Positions 8,279 through 17,616 are shown, numbered from the stretch's first letter. The stretch is 64,000 nucleotides of DNA from Vibrio amylolyticus (GCF_023145695.1 NZ_JAJHVV010000015.1:1-64000), one strand, 5' to 3'. A program made the numbers and translations. The notes: generated by a model from the letters alone, not told the origin.

Positions 8279-9133
8279 TTGCACGTGTCGACTGTTGAAC
8301 AGACTATTCAAAGCGCAACGAGTGCTTTGCAAGAGAGCGGCAGTAATTCGCCCTCTCTTGATGCCGCCGTTTTGCTGTGCCATTCATTAGATAAACCTCG
8401 TTCATTCTTATTTACTTGGCCTGATAAAGTCTTGGCTGAAAAAGACCTCAATGAGTTTCAAGTCCTGTTGGATCGCCGTTTAAAAGGAGAACCAGTGGCT
8501 TATATCGTTGGTGAACGAGAGTTTTGGTCATTGCCGCTCAAAGTCTCTCCAACCACTTTAATACCAAGGCCTGATACCGAGCGTCTTGTTGAAATTGCAT
8601 TGGAAAAATCAAGTGAGCAAGATGGGCCGATCCTAGATCTTGGAACGGGTACAGGCGCTATCGCATTGGCGTTGGCCTCTGAAATGCCTGACCGTAATGT
8701 GGTAGGCATAGATCTAGAGGAAGAGGCTCAGATACTCGCAAGCGGAAATGCTAAGCGTCTAGGTATTACCAATGCTCGTTTTTTGTCGGGTAGTTGGTTT
8801 ACACCGCTTGAAGATGGAACGAAGTTTGCTTTGATTGTCTCCAATCCGCCTTACATTGATGAATTAGATCCTCATCTCTCTCAAGGTGATGTCCGTTTTG
8901 AACCAATGAGCGCTTTGGTGGCCAAAGAGAACGGGCTGGCTGATATTCGTTACATTGCGGAGCATGCGATTGGCTTTCTTGAAACAGATGGCTGGCTGAT
9001 GTTCGAACATGGCTTTGAACAGGGGGACTCGGTGATAGAAATATTGTCTTCATTAGGTTACCAGCAAGTCGTTACAGAAAAAGATTATGGAAATAACGAT
9101 CGAGTAACGCTCGGTCAATGGAAGCACAATTAA
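8279..9133 (+). CDS. prmC: Release factor glutamine N5-methyltransferase PrmC
   Basis: PrmC methylates the GGQ glutamine of release factors RF1 and RF2 using S-adenosylmethionine. The 284-aa product has the SAM-binding motif DLGTGTG (residues 120-126) and the glutamine-methyltransferase signature NPPY (189-192). The reading frame begins with TTG just after the prfA stop. A GTG two codons later is an equally possible start, and neither has a clear ribosome binding site, so coupling to prfA translation is likely. Confidence 0.94.
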   Translation: MHVSTVEQTIQSATSALQESGSNSPSLDAAVLLCHSLDKPRSFLFTWPDKVLAEKDLNEFQVLLDRRLKGEPVAYIVGEREFWSLPLKVSPTTLIPRPDTERLVEIALEKSSEQDGPILDLGTGTGAIALALASEMPDRNVVGIDLEEEAQILASGNAKRLGITNARFLSGSWFTPLEDGTKFALIVSNPPYIDELDPHLSQGDVRFEPMSALVAKENGLADIRYIAEHAIGFLETDGWLMFEHGFEQGDSVIEILSSLGYQQVVTEKDYGNNDRVTLGQWKHN

Positions 9134-9149
9134 AATAAGAGAGTTGTAA

Positions 9150-9530
9150 ATGTACGAAGGAATTAAACATTTTCACATGCTGACAATTGCACTCAGCGCA
9201 ACATTATTGTCAGTACGCTTTGGTCTTATGATCGCAGATTCAAAGTTATTAAAGAATCCAATTTTAAAAGTTTTCCCGCACATCAATGATACATTGCTGC
9301 TGCTTTCTGGCTTTGGCTTAATGTACGTTACGGGTTTTATGCCGTTCACCCCTGAAGGCGCATGGCTAACAGAAAAAATTACCTGTTTATTGGCTTACAT
9401 CGCATTGGGCTTTTTTGCCTTAAAGCTTGGGCGCAATAAATTATTGAGAACATTTTCGTTTTTTGGTGCGTTAGGCTGGTTGGTGATGGCTGCCAAGGTT
9501 GCGATTACGAAAACGCCGATTTTTATGTAA
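9150..9530 (+). CDS. SirB2 family membrane protein
   Basis: A 126-aa hydrophobic protein with about four predicted transmembrane segments, matching the SirB2 (invasion gene expression up-regulator) family. The biochemical function of the family is not established. It starts 16 bases after prmC and is followed by the SirB1-type gene, the usual prmC-sirB2-sirB1-kdsA order. The start has GAGAG upstream. Confidence 0.85.
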   Translation: MYEGIKHFHMLTIALSATLLSVRFGLMIADSKLLKNPILKVFPHINDTLLLLSGFGLMYVTGFMPFTPEGAWLTEKITCLLAYIALGFFALKLGRNKLLRTFSFFGALGWLVMAAKVAITKTPIFM

Positions 9531-9592
9531 CAGAATAGACGGTTTGAGCTTTGGGTCTACCATGATCCTAAAGCTCCACTAAGTAAAAGGGC

Positions 9593-9652
9593 ACCCATGA
9601 TCTAATTGCTTTAATTGGTTAACGAAAGCTTTGTATTCAAATCATCATGGGT
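9593..9652. repeat. Inverted repeat in the sirB2-sirB1 spacer
   Basis: Perfect 9-base arms ACCCATGAT (9593-9601) and its complement (9644-9652) flank a 42-base loop. A related partial copy (ACCATGAT) lies at about 9569. There is no T-run, so it is an operator or mRNA structure candidate rather than a terminator. Confidence 0.35.
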
Positions 9653-9709
9653 AGGCTAGTTGATGAATTTTTTATCGACATTATGACAATATAGAGAAAG
9701 GCATCGTTG

Positions 9710-10519
9710 ATGTTGGAGTTATTTGACGAAGATTTTGATTCAATGGAACTTGCGGAAGGGGCGTTAATGCTTAATAAAGCCGTGAATCCAGAGACTGAAA
9801 AAAAGTGGGCTGAAAACGAGCTAGAGCGCCTATTTTCTGAAGCCGAACAAGCTCTTTTCCATGAAGTAGATGAAAAACAAAAGTTTGAAGCCTTCTTACG
9901 ACTCTTCTACCAAGAGTGGGGTTTTCAAGGAGATAAAGACGCTTATTTCAACTCAAATAATGCTTTTATGGATAAAGTACTTGAGCGTCGTAAAGGGATT
10001 CCTGTCAGTTTAGGTGCGCTGCTATTGTATCTTGGCCGAAAATTAGGCTTCCCAATCGAAGGCGTAACTTTCCCTACTCAGTTTATTGTCAAGCTGTCAT
10101 GGCACGGTGAAAAGCCACAGTACATCAATCCATTTAACGGTGAATATGTATCGTTGCACACTCTGACTTCTTGGCTTATTGGGCAGGAAGGACCACTCGC
10201 AACGCTAAAATCAAAAGATTTAGATGCTGCAGATAACCCGACCGTTATTGGACGTTGGTTAGCGCTGTTAAAAAGCTCGCTACTTCGGGAAGAGCGCTAT
10301 ACGCTGGCATTGCAATGTTCAAATTTAGCACTGACGTTTGTCCCTGATGATCCATACGAGATTCGAGATCGTGGTTATATTTATCAACAGTTGGACTGTC
10401 ATCAAATAGCGACGTTGGATTTCCAGTACTTTGTAGACCAATGCCCTGATGACCCTGCGTCTGAGTTGTTGAAAAATCAAATTAGTGCAATGAACAAAAC
10501 TGCGGTAGTTATCCATTAA
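9710..10519 (+). CDS. SirB1 family transglutaminase-like/TPR protein
   Basis: A 269-aa soluble protein of the SirB1 family: an N-terminal transglutaminase-like region (conserved segment RRKGIPVSLGALLLYLGRKL around residues 95-115) followed by helical TPR-like repeats. The family is widespread beside kdsA and prmC but has no firmly established activity. The ATG at 9710 is preferred over an in-frame TTG one codon earlier because AAAGG lies eight bases upstream. The spacer from sirB2 is 179 bases and holds an inverted repeat. Confidence 0.85.
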   Translation: MLELFDEDFDSMELAEGALMLNKAVNPETEKKWAENELERLFSEAEQALFHEVDEKQKFEAFLRLFYQEWGFQGDKDAYFNSNNAFMDKVLERRKGIPVSLGALLLYLGRKLGFPIEGVTFPTQFIVKLSWHGEKPQYINPFNGEYVSLHTLTSWLIGQEGPLATLKSKDLDAADNPTVIGRWLALLKSSLLREERYTLALQCSNLALTFVPDDPYEIRDRGYIYQQLDCHQIATLDFQYFVDQCPDDPASELLKNQISAMNKTAVVIH

Positions 10520-10655
10520 AAGTCGTGCCTTTTGTTTTATTAGAGAGTCTGACAAGAAATAAGTGACAGCTAGTGCTAACTAAGGCCTAAACTAAAAACA
10601 CGGTGCTCTAATTTTTGAAGAAGAGCCCTGAGCCATAAAATATAGAGAGAAAAAA

Positions 10656-11507
10656 ATGGAACAAAAAGTAGTTAATATTGGTGATATCCCAGTAGCTAAC
10701 GATAAGCCATTTACTTTGTTTGCCGGAATGAATGTTTTAGAGTCACGTGATCTGGCTATGCAGATCTGTGAGCACTATGTGAAAGTCACAGAAAAATTAG
10801 GTATTCCTTACGTATTCAAAGCATCTTTTGATAAAGCGAACCGCAGCTCTGTGCATTCATACCGAGGCCCAGGCCTAGATGAAGGTATGAAAATCTTCCA
10901 AGAAATTAAAGAAACCTTTGGCGTGAAAATCATTACTGATATTCATACTGAAGCGCAAGCACAAGTGGTTGCTGATGTGGTAGATGTTATTCAGCTACCT
11001 GCGTTCCTTGCTCGTCAAACTGATCTTGTAGAAGCAATGGCGAAAACTGGTGCGGTTATCAACGTTAAAAAGCCTCAATTTATGAGCCCAAATCAAGTGG
11101 GTAATATCGTTGATAAGTTTGCCGAATGTGGAAACGAGAACATCATTTTATGTGAGCGTGGAGCGTGCATGGGTTACGACAACCTCGTTGTAGATATGCT
11201 TGGTTTTGGTGTCATGAAGAAAGTATCAAATGGCAGCCCTATCATCTTTGATGTTACACACTCTCTTCAGATGCGCGACCCTTCCGGCGCGGCATCAGGT
11301 GGTCGTCGTGAACAAACGGTTGAATTGGCAAAAGCAGGCCTTGCTACTGGTATTGCTGGTCTATTTATTGAAGCGCATCCAAATCCAGATAAAGCACTGT
11401 GTGATGGCCCATCGGCATTACCACTTGATAAACTTGAGCCATTCTTAGCTCAAATGAAAGTGCTAGATGATGTTATCAAAGGTTTTGAACCGATTGATAT
11501 TAAATAG
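10656..11507 (+). CDS. kdsA: 3-deoxy-8-phosphooctulonate synthase
   Basis: KdsA condenses phosphoenolpyruvate with arabinose 5-phosphate to give KDO 8-phosphate, the precursor of the KDO sugar of lipopolysaccharide. The 283-aa length is that of the family. Characteristic segments include FKASFDKANRSS near residue 55 (PEP/arabinose-phosphate binding), NVKKPQFMSP and DVTHSLQ. The gene ends the hemA-to-kdsA run and is followed by a strong terminator. A 136-base spacer precedes it. Confidence 0.97.
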   Translation: MEQKVVNIGDIPVANDKPFTLFAGMNVLESRDLAMQICEHYVKVTEKLGIPYVFKASFDKANRSSVHSYRGPGLDEGMKIFQEIKETFGVKIITDIHTEAQAQVVADVVDVIQLPAFLARQTDLVEAMAKTGAVINVKKPQFMSPNQVGNIVDKFAECGNENIILCERGACMGYDNLVVDMLGFGVMKKVSNGSPIIFDVTHSLQMRDPSGAASGGRREQTVELAKAGLATGIAGLFIEAHPNPDKALCDGPSALPLDKLEPFLAQMKVLDDVIKGFEPIDIK

Positions 11508-11528
11508 ATTCTAAAACTTAATCATTCA

Positions 11529-11555
11529 GAGGTCAGCTTATTGCTGGCCTTTTTT
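11529..11555 (+). terminator. Rho-independent terminator of kdsA
   Basis: A GC-rich stem GGTCAGC/GCTGGCC (one G-T pair) with a five-base loop is followed by six T residues, 21 bases after kdsA. Confidence 0.9.
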
Positions 11556-11687
11556 ATGCTTGCTAACATGCTATTACCTCAATCATTTTCCTTCCTAACA
11601 CTCAATTTTGTCGAACTTCACAGTAAAACGTTTGCCTGTGATCTATTGAAATTTGGTATGAAAACATCGGTTTTCGTTACAGTTTAT

Positions 11688-11704
11688 TCACTTAATTTAA
11701 GTGA
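11688..11704. promoter_or_regulatory. Perfect 7-3-7 palindrome upstream of nutA
   Basis: TCACTTA-ATT-TAAGTGA is a perfect dyad about 160 bases before nutA. The left arm overlaps a plausible -35 (TTCACT) placed 17 bases from a weak -10 (TAGACA), so it could be a repressor operator. The cognate regulator is unknown. The remaining 357-base gap from kdsA to nutA holds only the kdsA terminator. Confidence 0.4.
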
Positions 11705-11864
11705 TCTACTAGACATAAATATGAAATCATAGTGTTAGGTTTGCTTTGTTAATTTAAACTAGTTCAAGTTTTATTGAGCTATAACCACCAAAACGCCGGT
11801 GATGTCTATTCTTTATGGATCAATATATACGCAGTGGATCCCCCAACAGTTCAAAGGTATGACA

Positions 11865-13526
11865 ATGAAGCAAGGCCTAATTCTAAAAACGACGCTAAGC
11901 GCAGCTATTCTTGCAACTCTCGCGGGTTGTGCAACTCAACCTACCCATGAGTGGGACGCAGATACAACCTACAAATTGACCGTTTTGCATACTAATGACC
12001 ATCACGGTCGTTTCTGGCAGAACAAATATGGCGAGTACGGCATGGCCGCTCGTAAAACACTTATAGACGAGTTACGTGAAGAGATTCGTGCTGAAGGTGG
12101 CAGTGTGCTGCTACTTTCTGGTGGTGATATTAACACGGGTGTACCAGAGTCTGATTTGCAAGATGCAGAACCTGACTTTAAAGGTATGAATAAGATTGGT
12201 TACGATGCAATGGCACTGGGTAACCATGAATTTGATAACTCACTAGACGTGCTTGCTAAGCAAATTGATTGGGCAAACTTCCCAATGCTATCGGCGAATA
12301 TTTACGATAAAGCAACGGGCGAGCGCAAGTTCCAAGCATACCAAATGTTTGAAAAACAGGGCATTAAGATTGCTGTAATTGGTTTAACAACAGAAGATAC
12401 GGCTAAGATTGGTAATCCAGAATTTATTGCTAGTATTGATTTCCGTGACCCGAAAGTAGAAGCGAAGGCCTTGATTGCAGAGCTTCAAGCGTCTGAAAAA
12501 CCAGACCTTATTTTTGCTGTAACGCATATGGGCCACTATGAAGATGGTAATCGCGGCATCAATGCGCCAGGCGATGTGGCACTAGCGCGTTACTTAGATG
12601 AAGGTTCTCTTGATATGATCGTTGGTGGTCACTCACAAGAGCCAGTGTGTATGGAAGCACCAAACGTTGTTACTAAGAACTTCAAGCCAAGCGATGAGTG
12701 TCGCCCAGACGTTCAAAACGGTACTTACATTGTGCAAGCGCACGAGTGGGGCAAGTACGTTGGTCGTGCAGACTACGAATTCCGTAATGGCGAACTAGAA
12801 ATGGTGAGCTACGATCTGATTCCTGTTAACTTGAAGAAGAAAGTAAAAGTAGACGGTAAGAAGACACGAGTATTCATCGAAGATGAAATTGCACAAGACC
12901 AAGAGTTACTAGAGTTCTTACGTCCTTACCAAGAGCAAGGCCAAGCTCAGCTGATGGAAAAAATCGGTGAGATTAATGGCAAGCTTGAAGGTGACCGTAA
13001 TGTGGTTCGTTTCCAACAAACAAACCTTGGTCGTTTGATTGCAACGGCTCACATGGAGCGCGCACAAGCTGACTTCGCCGTGATGAACTCTGGTGGTGTA
13101 CGTGATTCTATTGAGTACGGTGACGTTACTTATAAAGATGTACTGATTGTTCAGCCATTTGCCAATATCCTAACGTACACTGATATGTCTGGTGCAGAAG
13201 TCATTGATTACCTAAACGTCGTTGCAACGAAACCTGTTGATTCTGGGGCATACGCTCAGTTTGCTGGTATTTCTATGACAGTATCCAATGGCGAAGTATC
13301 TAACGTATTCATTGGTGGCAAACAACTTCGTTTAGACGAAACGTATCGCTTTACTGTACCAAGCTATAACGCAGCAGGTGGTGATGGTTACCCTAAACTG
13401 ACTGGCCACTCTGGTTTTGTCAATACTGGTTTTGTTGATGCGGAAGTGTTGAAAGACTACATCGAAGCTAACAGTCCGCTAGATGTAAACCTATACGCAC
13501 CATCGGGTGAAATGGTTTATAAATAA
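11865..13526 (+). CDS. nutA: 5'-nucleotidase lipoprotein NutA
   Basis: This surface or periplasmic nucleotidase hydrolyses 5'-nucleotides to nucleosides and phosphate so that they can be scavenged. The 553-aa product has a lipoprotein signal with lipobox LAGC (Cys22). The N-terminal metallophosphatase domain carries the two-metal motifs HTNDHHGRF, GNHEF and GGHSQEP; the C-terminal 5'-nucleotidase domain includes NSGGVRDSIE and the substrate-stacking region YNAAGGDGYP. It closely resembles the chloride-dependent NutA of vibrios, from memory of that family. The selected ATG follows AAAGG; the frame is open for 66 bases upstream. It is monocistronic, with a terminator 55 bases downstream. Confidence 0.93.
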   Translation: MKQGLILKTTLSAAILATLAGCATQPTHEWDADTTYKLTVLHTNDHHGRFWQNKYGEYGMAARKTLIDELREEIRAEGGSVLLLSGGDINTGVPESDLQDAEPDFKGMNKIGYDAMALGNHEFDNSLDVLAKQIDWANFPMLSANIYDKATGERKFQAYQMFEKQGIKIAVIGLTTEDTAKIGNPEFIASIDFRDPKVEAKALIAELQASEKPDLIFAVTHMGHYEDGNRGINAPGDVALARYLDEGSLDMIVGGHSQEPVCMEAPNVVTKNFKPSDECRPDVQNGTYIVQAHEWGKYVGRADYEFRNGELEMVSYDLIPVNLKKKVKVDGKKTRVFIEDEIAQDQELLEFLRPYQEQGQAQLMEKIGEINGKLEGDRNVVRFQQTNLGRLIATAHMERAQADFAVMNSGGVRDSIEYGDVTYKDVLIVQPFANILTYTDMSGAEVIDYLNVVATKPVDSGAYAQFAGISMTVSNGEVSNVFIGGKQLRLDETYRFTVPSYNAAGGDGYPKLTGHSGFVNTGFVDAEVLKDYIEANSPLDVNLYAPSGEMVYK

Positions 13527-13581
13527 TCGGCCATTTGATGATGGGAAGCTGAGTGTGAATAAATCAGCTTAACGATATAAG

Positions 13582-13614
13582 AAGCGGTGCACTGAGTGCG
13601 CCGCTTTTGTTTTT
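13582..13614 (+). terminator. Rho-independent terminator of nutA
   Basis: Stem AAGCGGTGCAC/GTGCGCCGCTT (one mismatch) followed by a T-rich tract (TTTTGTTTTT). Confidence 0.85.
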
Positions 13615-13693
13615 ATTCAAACTATGGTTTATTAAATCATCGACCTATTATTTTGATAGCTTTGGGTCGCTTTAAGATGATAAGGACGAATAA

Positions 13694-14167
13694 ATGACAC
13701 CGGCGATTGATTATGCAAAGAAGAATAAGATTGAGCATACTATCCACCAATATGAGCATGACCCAAGAGCTACCAGTTTTGGTATGGAAGCGGCCGAAGT
13801 GCTAGGGCAGGACCCGTCTAAAGTATTTAAAACGTTACTGTTCTGCTTAAATGGCGAGCCTAAGAATCTCGCTGTCGCCATAATTCCGGTAGCAAATCAA
13901 TTAAACCTTAAATTGGCTGCGAAAGCCGCGAAGTCGAAAAAAGCAGCAATGGCTGATGCGAACATCGCACAGAAAGTAACAGGCTATGTTGTTGGAGGGA
14001 TAAGCCCACTTGGACAGAAAAAGCGATTGCCTACGTTCATTCACCAAAGTGTGACCGAAAGTGAATCAATCTGTGTGAGTGCGGGGAAAAGAGGTCTTGA
14101 GATAGAATTGGCGGCTGGCGATCTCGCCAAACTCACAAACGGCCAATTTGCTTGTCTATGTGATTAG
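13694..14167 (+). CDS. ybaK: Cys-tRNA(Pro)/Cys-tRNA deacylase YbaK
   Basis: YbaK/EbsC proteins hydrolyse mischarged Cys-tRNA(Pro) in trans, a proofreading step after prolyl-tRNA synthetase error. The 157-aa product matches the family in length and in the segments SFGMEAAEVLG, VFKTLLF, the lysine-bearing helix LAAKAAKSKKAAMA and VGGISPLGQKKRLPT, which holds the conserved GxSPxG motif. AAGGA lies upstream of the ATG. It stands alone, convergent with uraA over a shared terminator. Confidence 0.92.
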   Translation: MTPAIDYAKKNKIEHTIHQYEHDPRATSFGMEAAEVLGQDPSKVFKTLLFCLNGEPKNLAVAIIPVANQLNLKLAAKAAKSKKAAMADANIAQKVTGYVVGGISPLGQKKRLPTFIHQSVTESESICVSAGKRGLEIELAAGDLAKLTNGQFACLCD

Positions 14168-14211
14168 CTAGGTGATTAGCTAGAAATAAACGTCGCTAAA
14201 TCAAAATGCAA

Positions 14212-14243
14212 AAGAGCCCAATATACGAATATATTGGGCTCTT
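14212..14243. terminator. Bidirectional terminator between ybaK and uraA
   Basis: A long perfect stem (AAGAGCCCAATATA with its complement) lies between the two converging genes, with A-rich and T-rich flanks usable on both strands. Confidence 0.85.
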
Positions 14244-14283
14244 ATCGGTTCAGGTCGAACTCAAGATAGAGTTCGGAAACGTA

Positions 14284-15534
14284 TTATTGACCGTCTTCTT
14301 CCATTTGAGCATTATCAACCACATGATTTTCACCAAGGTCGTTAGGTAAAATCAGGTTAAGAGCAATAGCTACGATACCGCATAAGCTTACGCCTTGAAG
14401 GCTAAATTCACCTATACCAAATGCCATACCACCAATGCCGAATACTAACGTTACTGCAACGATAACAAGGTTACGTGACTTGTGTAAATCAACGTTATTT
14501 TTGATTAGAGTATTTAATCCCACCGTTGCGATTGAACCGAATAGTAAGATCATAATCCCACCCATCACAGGAACAGGAATGGTTTGAAGAAGTGCACCAA
14601 GTTTGCCAACTAACGCGAGAATAATGGCGGTAATCGCAGCCCAAGTCATAATAACTGGGTTAAACGCTTTGGTGAGCATAACGGCGCCTGTCACTTCACT
14701 GTAAGTCGTATTTGGTGGCGCGCCCATCATTGAAGCCGCAATGGTTGCGACCCCGTCACCGGCGATTGTGCGGTGAAGCCCTGGTTTCTTCAGGTAATCT
14801 TTTTTGGTTACGTTTGATATAGCCAGCATATCACCCACGTGCTCAACAGCCGGGGCGATCGCAACAGGAATCATAAAGAGAATCGCATTAATGTTAAACT
14901 CAGGAGCGGTAAAGTTTGGCATCGCAAGCCAAGCTGCCTGCGCCACTGGCGTGAAATCGACAACACCAAAATAGAGGCTCATTACGTAACCTGCCATGAT
15001 ACCGCCACAAATTGGCAGTAACTTAAGGAATCCTTTAGCAAACACACTGATCGCAATGGTGACAATCAGCGCCACGCTTGAGATCCAAAGTGAGGCTGTG
15101 CCATCAATCAGTTGAACACTACCATCCCCCGTTTTACCCAGTGCCATATTAACGGCAACAGGGGCTAAACCAAGGCCGATAACAATAATTACCGGGCCAA
15201 CAACGACGGGTGGTAACAGTTTATGAATGATCTCTACACCACGAACTTTTATTACAACGCCCATTAATACATAGACAACACCGGCTGCCATTAGGCCGCC
15301 CATGGTTGCTCCAATACCCCATGTTTGAACACCAAACATAATCGGCGCAATAAAGGCAAAAGAAGAGGCTAAAAAGATAGGTACCGAACGGCGAGTAATG
15401 ACTTGAAAGATAAGGGTACCAACGCCTGCACCAAACAGAGCAACGTTGGGATCTAATCCTGTAAGTAATGGAACAAGTACAAGTGCACCAAAAGCGACAA
15501 ACAGCATTTGTGCGCCCTGAATAGCATTTAGCAT
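14284..15534 (-). CDS. uraA: Uracil/xanthine permease (NCS2 family)
   Basis: An inner-membrane proton symporter of the NAT/NCS2 family, most likely importing uracil. The 416-aa protein is hydrophobic throughout, consistent with 14 membrane segments. The NCS2 segments are present: SSFAFIAP, the glutamate in AEHVGD-like AVEHVGDMLA, and GAPPNTTYSEVTGAV in place of the E. coli segment around TPNTTYGENIG. Uracil specificity is inferred from overall similarity to UraA; xanthine transport cannot be excluded. A PurR-like operator sits 68 bases upstream. Confidence 0.88.
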   Translation of the reverse strand: MLNAIQGAQMLFVAFGALVLVPLLTGLDPNVALFGAGVGTLIFQVITRRSVPIFLASSFAFIAPIMFGVQTWGIGATMGGLMAAGVVYVLMGVVIKVRGVEIIHKLLPPVVVGPVIIVIGLGLAPVAVNMALGKTGDGSVQLIDGTASLWISSVALIVTIAISVFAKGFLKLLPICGGIMAGYVMSLYFGVVDFTPVAQAAWLAMPNFTAPEFNINAILFMIPVAIAPAVEHVGDMLAISNVTKKDYLKKPGLHRTIAGDGVATIAASMMGAPPNTTYSEVTGAVMLTKAFNPVIMTWAAITAIILALVGKLGALLQTIPVPVMGGIMILLFGSIATVGLNTLIKNNVDLHKSRNLVIVAVTLVFGIGGMAFGIGEFSLQGVSLCGIVAIALNLILPNDLGENHVVDNAQMEEDGQ

Positions 15535-15601
15535 GGTGGAGTCCTATTGATAAGTATCGACTGAATTAGTATGTTACAAAAACCAAAGAATTCTAACATC
15601 A

Positions 15602-15617
15602 ACGTAAACGTTTGCGG
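15602..15617. promoter_or_regulatory. PurR-like operator upstream of uraA
   Basis: ACGTAAACGTTTGCGG matches the 16-base PurR consensus ACGCAAACGTTTNCGT at nearly every position. On the minus strand it abuts a -35-like TTGATG, so binding would block uraA transcription. PurR represses purine and some pyrimidine genes in gamma-proteobacteria. Confidence 0.6.
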
Positions 15618-15771
15618 CGGATGAGATCAATTTTATTCGTATATTTGATGCTTACTAATTAAGTTTTGAAACGTCTTGGTCAAATTCTCACATTATCTTG
15701 AAGTCCATTTCTTGCTCACAGGTTGATAGTTGCTTATCATCTACGTTCGCAAGCAATTATCTAGGAAACGT

Positions 15772-17007
15772 ATGCGTCATTTAGCTTTATTGGTCGTTGG
15801 ATTACTATCGGCTTCTGTTCACGCTCTGACTACGGTTGATTTGTACCGTTCTGAAATCACGATTGATCAAGAGAAGCAAAATGGAGATACTGCTGCTCGC
15901 GTTCAAGGGATGAAAGAGGTGATCGTACGTGCTTCTGGAGATCGCGAAGCGATTGACAATGAAGTGGTTAAAAAAGCGCTTAATCAGTATTCACAGTATC
16001 TCTCTCAAATAAGCTATGGTCCGGATCAGTCATCAATTCGTATGGCTTTTAGCGCCCCACATATTCGAAGCTTACTAAGCCAGGCTCAATTGCCATTTTG
16101 GCCGCAAACTCGTTCCAACTTATTGGTTTGGCTTGTTGAAGACTCTAATTTCGAACGCAATATTTCGTGGGAACACTCTTCAACCCAAACGTTGAATCGT
16201 ATCAAACAACAAGCCGAGGTTCGTGGGCTGCCATTGACCGTTCCGGTAGGGGATTTTGATGACGTTACCGGAATCGCTATCTCGGATGTATGGGGTGGCT
16301 TTGTCGAACCAATTAGTGATGCAAGTCAGCGTTACCCTAGTGATGCAGTCTTAGTGGTGCGTGCTCAAGGTAACAACATTCGCTGGACGTTGTACGATCA
16401 AAAACCCGCGAGTATGACTTCACGAAGTCAAGTACCACTGACAGGTCGAGAGTCAGGCTCTAGCGCTGCCGCTGATATGATCAATGCGGTGAGTGATTAC
16501 TATGCAAATAAAGATGCGGTTGTTGTTGCAAGTGAATCATCAGAGTCTGTCACGGCTGAGTTTGCTCTTATTGATAGTGCGCCTGACTTCTTCCAACTTG
16601 AAGATAAGTTGAAGTCACTCTCGTCTGTAGCGTCATTAGATATTCTAAGTATTCAGGGCTCGACCGTTACGTTTAAGGTGCACCTACTAGCGACGCAGCA
16701 AGAGTTTGAGCAGGAAGTACTTCGCATGAGAGAAGTGAATAAGAAGCCTGAGCTGGTTTTACCTACAGAAACAGAACAGACACTCAATGGTGATTCAACG
16801 CCGACAGAGACAGAAGCTGAGACAGGCGAAATGACGGTAGAAGGGAATGAGCCTATCTTAGTTGAGCCAAGAACGTTACCAGCGCCATCTTTGACTGCAC
16901 AGTCAACAGAGATGGAATCATCGGTTGAAATGACGCTTCCTCAAACAGATGAAGAACCTGTGGCAGAATCCAGAACTCTATTAAGGTTTGAGTGGCAAGG
17001 TAATTAA
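15772..17007 (+). CDS. DUF2066 domain-containing exported protein
   Basis: A 411-aa protein of the DUF2066 family. It begins with a cleavable signal peptide (residues 1-18, ending SVHA), so it is probably periplasmic or membrane-associated. The first ~280 residues form the conserved domain; the last ~90 are acidic, low-complexity and rich in Glu, Thr and Pro. The ATG at 15772 has AGGA upstream and gives a proper signal peptide; the open frame extends 42 bases further up. No function is known. It is divergent from uraA and followed by a terminator shared with the nos cluster. Confidence 0.8.
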   Translation: MRHLALLVVGLLSASVHALTTVDLYRSEITIDQEKQNGDTAARVQGMKEVIVRASGDREAIDNEVVKKALNQYSQYLSQISYGPDQSSIRMAFSAPHIRSLLSQAQLPFWPQTRSNLLVWLVEDSNFERNISWEHSSTQTLNRIKQQAEVRGLPLTVPVGDFDDVTGIAISDVWGGFVEPISDASQRYPSDAVLVVRAQGNNIRWTLYDQKPASMTSRSQVPLTGRESGSSAAADMINAVSDYYANKDAVVVASESSESVTAEFALIDSAPDFFQLEDKLKSLSSVASLDILSIQGSTVTFKVHLLATQQEFEQEVLRMREVNKKPELVLPTETEQTLNGDSTPTETEAETGEMTVEGNEPILVEPRTLPAPSLTAQSTEMESSVEMTLPQTDEEPVAESRTLLRFEWQGN

Positions 17008-17033
17008 TCTCGCTTATTCAAAACGTTATCATT

Positions 17034-17063
17034 AAAAAACCGCAGCACTCTGCGGTTTTTTTT
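17034..17063. terminator. Bidirectional terminator between DUF2066 gene and nosL
   Basis: Stem AAACCGCAG/CTGCGGTTT with a 4-base loop, flanked by A-run and T-run, between two convergent genes. Confidence 0.88.
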
Positions 17064-17103
17064 CGTTTAGAAAGCACAAAGATACAAAGTCTAACGATGC
17101 TCG

Positions 17104-17604
17104 CTAGTTCATGATTAGTTCAATGGTAATATCGTCAAAGGCGTAAACTTCTCCTCCAAACTTATTACTAAATGAGGTTGCATCATCTTGTTTAGCAAAA
17201 CTTGCTAGTGTCATTCCCATTGCCCCCTTTTGATTAGAGCCGACAACATACCAAGCCGTTCTTGCATCAATGAAATATTCATCGTTAGGTTTATGCCAAG
17301 GTGATTGACTCATATCGTGGACAAAGACTTCACGCGCTTGGGTGACGTTCTCTGGTTGAAGCAAAAAGGCAAATAGATCACGGGTTGAGCAGAACTTACT
17401 AATGTGTTCTCCTGTGGATTGATAAGACTCGCCCTTAGGACCCGGAAAGTTACTGATTATCATACCGCACAGGTGGCACTCATCGGCACTTTCAATAGCA
17501 ACCGCTTGACGCAGCATTTTCTCTTGTGGCGCGTCACTACAACCGAATAGCGCGATACTGAAAAGGGCAAGTAAGTAAGGCGTTGGGGAAAAGAGTAAAT
17601 TCAT
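17104..17604 (-). CDS. nosL: NosL copper chaperone lipoprotein
   Basis: NosL is an outer-facing lipoprotein that binds Cu(I) and supplies it for assembly of the NosZ copper centres. The 166-aa product has a lipobox FGC (Cys near residue 22) and the metal-binding motif C-H-L-C-G-M about 20 residues further on. The ATG at 17604 has AAGGA six bases upstream; a TTG two codons earlier is rejected. It is the last gene of nosRZDFYL, 12 bases after nosY. Confidence 0.93.
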   Translation of the reverse strand: MNLLFSPTPYLLALFSIALFGCSDAPQEKMLRQAVAIESADECHLCGMIISNFPGPKGESYQSTGEHISKFCSTRDLFAFLLQPENVTQAREVFVHDMSQSPWHKPNDEYFIDARTAWYVVGSNQKGAMGMTLASFAKQDDATSFSNKFGGEVYAFDDITIELIMN

Positions 17605-17616
17605 GTTCAATCCTTA

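Noticed and set aside
11541..11732. 63-aa plus-strand frame after kdsA
   Set aside because: It begins inside the kdsA terminator, lacks a ribosome binding site, and reads through the nutA regulatory region.
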